Shown one piece after another: positions 57,610 to 64,000 of a DNA stretch of 64,000 bases. The notes under the pieces were generated by a model that worked only from the letters and a program-made list of their open reading frames with translations, did not search any database and was not told the DNA's origin. This DNA comes from Oscheius tipulae (Eukaryota > Nematoda > Chromadorea > Rhabditida > Rhabditidae): positions 248,001 to 312,000 of the forward strand of contig JASJZH010000003.1 in assembly GCA_037178975.1 (NCBI GenBank), written 5' to 3'. Both the position numbers and the translations under genes were made by a program. Numbering within the stretch: position 1 is the first letter of the stretch; each line of letters opens with the position of its first letter.

Positions 57610-58537
57610 ATGAATTACGGCCGATGTCTCGCCCGAATAACAGCCAGCTGCTGCCCAACAACGGCAGTCCGCGGAATCAAGAAGTACCCCTTTCCAGTCA
57701 CTTTTGAAAGTCAGTTTCTCTTTTTTTCCCGATTCTAAGCATTCTTTCAGACGTAAATTTCCCTCCCAGCGGCCAATTCAAGCTGCCAGTCATGCCAGCC
57801 GAGCCCTTTTACGACGGGGAGAAGGGCGAGAGGAAGTTTGTCTCCATTTTTCCAATCTTTTATTGAATTTTCAGATACAAAAGCACGAAGAGAATGATCG
57901 AAGCCCGAGGAGTCGAGGAAATCCACACAGAACTGATCCACGAGCAGTTTGGCCTGGCCGCAGTGAGCGGAGGCTTCATCAGCTCTGATGACTTCAAATT
58001 TATTCAGGTTTCTTACATTTTTTGCCCAAGAAATGGAAATTTTTAGGACCGAATCAACAAAAATCTCCTAGAAAAGCAGTTTGCCATCTGGCGAGTCGAT
58101 GCCCCCTGGCTGCCGAGGACCAAGAAGGCTCAGGGAACACGTCTCGGAGGAGGAAAGGGTTCCATCGCCAAATATGTGACCCCGGTCAAGGCAAACAGAA
58201 TCATTCTCGAGGTCGGAGGCTATATAACGGAAATTGAGGTGGGATTTTCTTTATTTTACGGTCTTTTTACGCTTTTAAGGCCAAAGCCTTCCTGCTCTAC
58301 ATGACCGAGCGCTTCACCTTCCCTGTTGAGTTTGTCAGCCAGCAGATTTTGACCGAACGGCGTCAGAAGGAGAAGGAAATCGCCGAGCACAATATGAACC
58401 CCTTCAACTGGGACAAAGTAGGCTATTTTTTTCAGTTTCTGATCTCAGAAATCTTTCAGCTAATCAAGTACAACATGCAAAACTGCACCAGGTGGCTCTC
58501 CGACTACGATATTCAGTGGAAGGGGCGTTATCGCTAA
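57610..58537 (+). CDS. MRPL16: mitochondrial ribosomal protein L16
   Basis: Six exons, 57,610-57,709, 57,751-57,835, 57,875-58,007, 58,047-58,238, 58,280-58,417 and 58,460-58,537, sum to 242 codons, 241 aa. A basic, likely mitochondrial leader (MNYGRCLARITASCC) is followed by the L16 core: FPPSGQFKLPVMP, LIHEQFGLAAVSGGFI, WRVDAPWLPRTKKAQGTRLG, GGGKGSI, VKANRIILEVGG and a C-terminal helix DKLIKYNMQNC...LSDYDIQWKGRYR. L16 sits near the peptidyl-transferase and tRNA-binding region of the large mitochondrial subunit. A TTTTTCAG acceptor lies one base before the ATG. Confidence 0.95.
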
Positions 58538-59178
58538 TCTTCCGGGCCTCTGAAGCCATGTCTAGACCATTTTTTTGTTGTCGTTTTGTTTTTAGGTTGT
58601 TATAAAGCGTTCTCTTCGTACTTTCGGCTATTTTTCACGCATATTCAAGGTTGTATGCCTCCCATTACCTCATTCATTTGAGCTTTCCTGGTTCTTGACC
58701 GTTCTGCTCGTCAAAAAGTACCCATAAATATTGTGTTTTTCCAGGCTTTGGTGCCTTTAGGTTGATACAAAGTGATCTCTCTGAGGCATCCATACCTATC
58801 TGGATGTACTTGGCTACGTTTTGTTTGGCTCAAATCTTGTAAAACCATATTTTCCATTAGTTTATGGCTGAAATGAGACAAAAATATGAAGAGGGTGGGC
58901 TGAAAGTTAAAGATCTCGAAAAGATGTACAACTTTGGAGAACATCGAAAAATTTAACAGTGTCGTCTTTACCCCGAAAGTGAGGTTTTATGTGAGCTGAT
59001 ATTTAGTCTAGACCGGACCGACCTCATCCGGTCCGCGGACACATGTCTTTTTGTCTCTGATCTGTTGTCCTACACAAGTTTACTAGTTTATGCTTGTTGC
59101 GGAGCTTGCAAACCCCGATTTTCCCCCAAGGCTTCCTCCAGAAATTATCTTTTTTTTTCTAATTTCTCCCTCTTTAGA

Positions 59179-60584
59179 ATGGCCCTCGGGGAGGATGAGG
59201 TCTTTTCTATCAGTTTCCGCGTATTCGTCTTCATCGTGGCCGGTCTGCCCTTCTCCGCGCTCCTCATCTGCGTCGGGCTGTCTATCCTCCTCCACTACGA
59301 CGAAGCCACACGGACACATTGTCATGTAGATAATTGGTGGGTTCTTTTCCGTGTTTTCTTTTTTACAAAAAAACCTCAGGTTACCGTCAATATCAGCCGC
59401 TGTCAGCACCTACGCGCCAGAAATGTACATTTGGCGTCTGTTCATCGCAGTTCACAGCGGCCCGAGGATTATTTTTGCTTTTGCGGAGAGGTCGGTTCAA
59501 TTTTTTTTTTGACGTTTCTAACAAATAATAATTTTTCCCGCCGAATACCCCTATTTTTCCAGAAATTATCTGCTCCACTCGCCCCTTAGGCCACACGGGA
59601 ACTCGTATTTTTTCAAGCTCAGCTGTCGAATAGCCTGCATACTAAATCTGCTCGAGAATTTATTCCTCATCCTGCTAACATCCGTCTCCTCGATCGAAAA
59701 TCATGGTATTCTGATTATTTTTTCTTTTGGCTTATACTCTCTTTTCCAGAGTTTCACAAGCTGTTTTTCATCGGCTTCGCAATTACAGCCACACTTCACA
59801 TGTTCCTCAGCACATACCTCTTCGACTATTCGGGCAGACGACGAGGATCGCAGCTCGGGGAGAAGTCGTACGAGTACAAGATTCTAGCGTGCTCAGTCTC
59901 GGTCATTTCCATAGTTCTGGCGATGTATCTCTACTGGAGGCATAATGCGTGAGTTTTTTTCTTCGGCTTACGTTTCATAAAATTTGTACAAATTACCGTC
60001 AGAAATTTGTTTTCGAAACATTTGTGTGAAAGTTTGCTAGTAGGCATGCACCGCTTTACCAGTTTGTTCAAAAAAAAATAGCAGGCACAGAAATGTTGGA
60101 CAATTCCACCGGAAAACGATACATTTTAGTGAGTGAAAATATGAGGTCGCTGGAGATCTCGCAACTCTCATATGCTTCCAGCGCATAACTTTCGTTTTTA
60201 TGTTGCCATCCGCAGTTCGAGTATTGGTAAAGCGCGCTTTTGTCTTGAGCGATCCGGGTTCGAATCCTCTCGGCTATCTAATACCATTTTTTGTCCTGCG
60301 GCCCAGACGCCTCTCGTGTTGATTGTAAACCACAGGAACAGTTTTACAGATTTCCTTTTTTTAGCGGTCTTGTTGCCTGCCGTAAAAACAGTATTTTTTT
60401 TAGCTACTGCGAGCCCGGGATATACACGCTCTTTGCCCTGGCCGAGTACTGTATCGTCTTGGCGAACATCTTCTTCCACTCGATGGCCTGGTACGACTTC
60501 CACGGCAAGCGGATATCCTTGAGCTCGGCGGGAGACCAATACGGCTACCAGCTCCTCTCTACCCATGTCAACAAAAACACCTAA
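59179..60584 (+). CDS. PGAP2: PGAP2/FRAG1 family membrane protein
   Basis: Five exons, 59,179-59,336, 59,380-59,490, 59,563-59,705, 59,750-59,948 and 60,404-60,584, sum to 264 codons, 263 aa. Family landmarks are LPSISAAVSTYAPEMYIWR, FIAVHSGPRI, LSCRIACILNLLENLFLILL, VSSIENHEFHKLFFIGFA, KSYEYKILACSVS, WRHNAYCEPGIYTLFALAEY and a final HMAWYD-like SMAWYDFHGK. Five to six hydrophobic spans fit the Frag1/DRAM-like fold. PGAP2 acts in Golgi lipid remodelling of GPI anchors. The last intron (455 bp) holds a tRNA-like sequence. A CTTTAG acceptor lies one base before the ATG. Confidence 0.95.
60208..60285 (+). repeat. tRNA-like relic in a PGAP2 intron
   Basis: An A-box-like TATTGGTAAAGCGCG, an anticodon-arm-like CGCTTTTGTCTTGAGCG (would read GTC), and a perfect B-box GGGTTCGAATCC follow in the right order. 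The T-stem and acceptor stem pair poorly, so it is a tRNA pseudogene or the head of a SINE rather than a working tRNA-Asp. Confidence 0.45.
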
Positions 60585-60868
60585 AGATTTTTACTTACTC
60601 GCAAGCCCTTTGTGCCATTTTTGCCCCCTCCCTTTCTTTTCTCACTTTTTTTCTGGGTTAGTGCAATCCTTACGAAAACGACGGAAACCTGTGATATTTG
60701 GCGATCTTTTGTGTGTAAAATGATGTTTTTAGCATAATTTTTTTTAGGTAATAATCTTGGATTAAAAGAGTTCATCTTTCTGTTAATTTCCGCTTGTTTT
60801 AACCCGTGTCACGAGCTTGTTATCGATTTTCAAATGTGCTTATTTAGTATAGCAAATAGTTAAGAAGA

Positions 60869-63511
60869 ATGGTCTTCTTCTGCTGCGACAGCTGCGGCGA
60901 ATCGCTGAAAAAGAATCAGGTGGGTATTTTTTTTTTACATATAAAACAAAATTATATAATTTTTAGGTGGAAAAGCACACGTACCGCTGTCACAGCGGCA
61001 GCTACAGCTGCCTCGACTGTCAGCTCCGTTTCACGTAAGTTTTCATTGGTTTTGGCCGGGTTTTATGTTTTTTTTTCTCTGTGCGATAGGGAACCTGCTT
61101 GCGGTAGAGTTGCACTGAGTAGGTTAAGAAGTTGAGACAAAAAAACTGCCATCACACTATGCGAACGAGGTACAGCCTCCTAAAGTTGTAGCCAACTACC
61201 TTAGGGTCCTATTCGAGATCAACCGGGCTTAAAAATCCCACGAAAAGCCAAGATTTTGCCGTTACGTTGCGAGTCTAAAATGATTTTTTCCAGCTTATAG
61301 CTATGTTCCGCAAAGTTGTTGTTCTCCGTCTCGTCTACAACGTGGCAGAACATGTCCAAGCTCAAAAATCTTGTTTTCGATTCAAAAAGTAGTATAGTAG
61401 CAACTACATTTAAGAAGAAGTTTTTGGACCGGTTAACCTAAAACAACTCATTTTCGACACTAATTTTGATTAAAACAGGTTTAACAAACACTATAAAGCT
61501 CATCCCCGTCGTTACGTTTACTACAATTGGAGTATCTAAATTTAGCAGTTCTGGACTGGACCGGATTTTCCAAAAATCTCGGCTCGACCCGGGACGGTAT
61601 GGGTTTGACCATAAAAAGACCCAAAATTCCAGGTTCCTATGACGGACTTAGACAATTTTTTCGCTCATACGCGAGCATAGAAAAATTGACAGAAACAGAT
61701 TCCAGATGCCAAAAATGCGATATAGTCATGCTTTTTGGACAGGGGAAGGCCTCCCATCTTCTTCACTCCCGAATAAAACACCGATTTCAGGCCCTCAACC
61801 TACGCCGGCCACATCAAATGCATCACGGAGAACCAGAAATACGGAGGGAAGGGCTACGTCGAGAAGGCTGCCAAGGTTGTTTTGTCTTTTTCTAACCTAA
61901 AAATGGTAAAATTGAGGGCGAGGTGAAGCAGAAGGGCTGGGTTGAGCTCGTCCAGGCCGCCATCGAGAATGTGAGCGATGCAGAGGTGAAAAGGATCCTC
62001 CAGCGCGTTCAGGACTACGATAACATCCCTCGAAAAGTGAGTTTTAGTCATTTTCCGCAAGGGATGGGAAAAGTGGTTAACTGCAGTGTAATTCAGCTCA
62101 TAGAGACGCATCCTTTCTATTTTTAAAAAGTTAGTTTGCTCACTCCTGCTCATTCACACTATTTTTAAACTTTCGCTCCAATGTGATAAAGTCCTTGCTT
62201 AGCAATCGGGCAATGTTAGGTCACGGGGGTTTGGAGCCTAGACCACAAAAGTCTTGAGAAGACTGATTTTACGTTTTTTTTAAGGAAGCCAAATTCGTCA
62301 ACTTTCTCGGCAACTCGATGCGAATTCACAATCCGGGATTGTGCAAGCGCGTCTGGGCCGCAATCAGCGAGGAGACGGACAAGATGAAGAAGGAGGCCGA
62401 ACAGGCGAAGAAGGCCCAACAAGCGATCAAAAATACCGCCAAAGACGAAAAAAAGCCCGCAGAGGAGAAAACCAATGGAGCTGTCGTCCCGGATGTTGAG
62501 GAGAATGGAAATGAGGTAAAGATTTCTGTTTTCTTCGATAGTTGTAGCGAATTTTCGAGTTGGCGAAACTTGTTTGTCTAGTCGTGAGACTCCCGGAAAC
62601 ATTTTCAATACGCTTTCTAGATCAGATAGTCAGGCCATAATCTTCATTTTTCCTCGTTTTTCTTTTCCCACGCAATTTTCCCGCGGGACAAAGTTTGTCC
62701 GCAGAATTCCAACGGGTATCTGTTTTTCAGACTCCGGAAGTCGCATTTAAATGGAAGAAGGCCATCAAGAGGAAGTTAAAGGAAGCTGGAGGAGAGATGA
62801 AGGTATCTTATACTTTTTCTTGTTACATTTTGACTGCTTTTGGGAATATTGGAGAGAACAGAATAGAAGTGTTCCAATTTCTTAAAAATGTTTCGAAACG
62901 TAGGGCGCAATCGGCTCTGCCCAGTCGTATTTAAGGCGCATGTCTGGTTCAAAAGGAAGACGGCTTACGGTTTGGCGATGGCTTTACTTCTCTTGACCCA
63001 AGACTGCAGGCAGCAATCCAAATCAGGTGTTTGGCAATCTTTAATGTAGTACTGAAACAGGCACCTCTTTTCGAATTATTCAATATGCAATTTCGTGTTG
63101 CGACGCAAGTCGTTTGCGTGTTTCGCGTTTTTCAAACTAAAACAGTTCTATCAACTTTTTCACTAAGTTTTTCTCTAAAAAAAAATACATGTATTAGGTA
63201 GAAAAAGGCAAAATAAGCGACAGACTTCTCCCGCGACACGAAATTGCGTTAAGAGAGGTACCTATTCCAATACTACAACGCGCACATTGTGCGTCTCGCG
63301 ACGTAAAACTATCGCCAAGCTGTAAGCGGTCTTTCTTTTGAACAGACTCGAAACCTACCCAGCAAATTTCCAGGTAAAACAACTGCGCCGAGCCGTGATT
63401 GCCGACTACCAGGAAGCCGGTGGCTGCGCCGAAACAGCTCCCGATCTTTTCCAAGAAAAACTCCAAAAGGCTGGGATCACCCTGACTGGCAAGCTGGCTC
63501 AACTGGTTTGA
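60869..63511 (+). CDS. LYAR: LYAR homologue (nucleolar C2HC zinc-finger protein)
   Basis: Seven exons, 60,869-60,919, 60,967-61,034, 61,791-61,875, 61,917-62,036, 62,285-62,515, 62,731-62,802 and 63,374-63,511, sum to 255 codons, 254 aa. The N-terminus has the paired LYAR zinc fingers: MVFFCCDSCGESLKKNQVEK, H...YRC, SCLDCQLRF, YAGHIKCI, ENQKYGGKGY. A middle region keeps the WVELVQAAIENV and FVNFLGNSMRI blocks, then a Lys/Glu-rich charged segment, and a C-terminal winged part (FKWKKAIKRKLKEAGG, MKVKQLRRAVI). LYAR proteins act in nucleolar rRNA processing and growth control. Two introns carry repetitive DNA. Confidence 0.93.
61140..61500. repeat. AAAGTTGTAG/CTACAAC half-palindrome repeats in a LYAR intron
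   Basis: TAAAGTTGTAGCCAACTACC and, 130 bases later, CGCAAAGTTGTTGTTCTCCG followed by CTACAACGTGGCAGAACATG repeat the motif found at 28,840-29,060. They are probably eroded copies of one dispersed element. Confidence 0.5.
62945..63352. mobile_element. MITE-like inverted repeat in a LYAR intron
   Basis: The outer arms are 62,945-62,990 (GGTTCAAAAGGAAGACGGCT, TTTGGCGATGG) and 63,305-63,352 in reverse complement (TGTTCAAAAGAAAGACCGCT, CTTGGCGATAG). An inner pair is CAATTTCGTGTTGCG at 63,089 and its inverse CGACACGAAATTGCG at 63,234. It is about 400 bp with no coding capacity. Confidence 0.65.
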
Positions 63512-64000
63512 TCCCCTCCTATTTGTTATTGTTATATTTTCTTGTTATGAACTCTTTTTTTCCGTTAATTTTCATCCCGAAAAGCAATTTAAGGAAAAGC
63601 CAACAAATAGAGGGGCTCTCGGGGGATAAACTAATGCAAGAGCTGAGGGCCCACAGCTGAAAGCTCGGTGTGTGTTAGGGGCTGAAATCGATTTTGTGAA
63701 GCACGCCGCCGTGTGTGTTGTGGTCGGAATCTCCTGTCTCTCTGCCCTTCTTCGCCCCCATGTGCTGAAAGGATGATGTCGTCGCCAAAAGCCCCGTGAC
63801 CCGGAGACCACTTGAAACTCGACGGAGGAAGAAGAAGGAATGGCTACGACGAGAGCCGCGACGTGTAAGTCTCGTAACTTCTAAGCGGGCTGTCCATAGG
63901 CGATCTCAGTTTTTAAGCGAAAGAGACAGGACTTCTCCCAATACGTTTTGACCGATCAAATAGCATACAATAAAAAGACAAGGTTCAAGATGTTACTCGC
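63512..64000. other. right-edge spacer, possible first exon of another gene
   Basis: After the LYAR stop there is no clear gene. An ATG at 63,840 followed by seven codons and a GTGTAAGT donor at about 63,863 could be the start of a further plus-strand gene that continues beyond the window, but nothing confirms it. Confidence 0.2.

Noticed and set aside
59065..59589. A 174-codon open frame covering the first PGAP2 exons
   Set aside because: It starts upstream of the acceptor and reads through the first two introns; the spliced PGAP2 model matches the family.
60208..60285. Functional tRNA-Asp
   Set aside because: A- and B-boxes are good but the T-stem and acceptor stem do not pair; kept only as a relic.
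1..64000. CRISPR arrays, bacterial operons, phage or integrated virus
   Set aside because: Short GT/AG introns and animal gene families run through the whole window; no regular spacer arrays, integrase or capsid genes were seen.

Overview
The window is a gene-rich stretch of a small-intron animal genome. Introns are mostly 36-60 bp, bounded by GT...TTTCAG, and protein genes sit on both strands. The proteins include a DLC-type RhoGAP, a TRPM-like channel, a Shroom-like protein, WDR81, an ING-type PHD protein, PYM, BLOC1S1, MRPL16, PGAP2 and LYAR. Compact introns, 3' splice signals directly in front of several start codons (as expected for spliced-leader addition), C-type lectins and a mariner relic suggest a nematode or a similarly compact invertebrate. 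The phylum is an inference and is not proven here.

Left block (1-17.5 kb): one long minus-strand gene, modelled as 15 in-frame exons from 15,466 to 7. It encodes a long N-terminal extension and then runs into the SAM domain of a DLC/START-GAP RhoGAP; the RhoGAP and START parts lie beyond the left edge. A tRNA-Arg(ACG) sits inside its last visible intron. Two tiny secreted-protein genes lie on the plus strand: a His-rich peptide at 15.1 kb and a LysM-like protein at 17.1 kb. Introns and spacers are filled with degenerate (GTCTCTCT)/(AGAGACAG) tracts.

Middle block (19.7-39.4 kb): an accessory, duplicated region. It has a TRPM-like channel gene (minus) whose last exon and 3' flank are duplicated, a large inverted repeat inside one of its introns, and a cluster of five small four-helix membrane-protein genes, two of which look broken. 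A foldback element follows, then two C-type lectin copies (one invaded by a dead mariner), a duplicated promoter segment, and an orphan gene with a fused PSAP/PPxY motif.

Right block (39.3-63.5 kb): a Shroom-like gene without PDZ domain (minus, 9 exons, 418 aa), WDR81 (minus), then ING-type PHD (+), PYM1 (+), BLOC1S1 (-), MRPL16 (+), PGAP2 (+) and LYAR (+). From about 48 kb on, the GTCTCT tracts vanish and the genes are conventional housekeeping genes. For most genes I checked that the sum of exon lengths keeps one reading frame; those totals are given in the entries. All functional names rest on reading conserved motifs by eye, without a database search.
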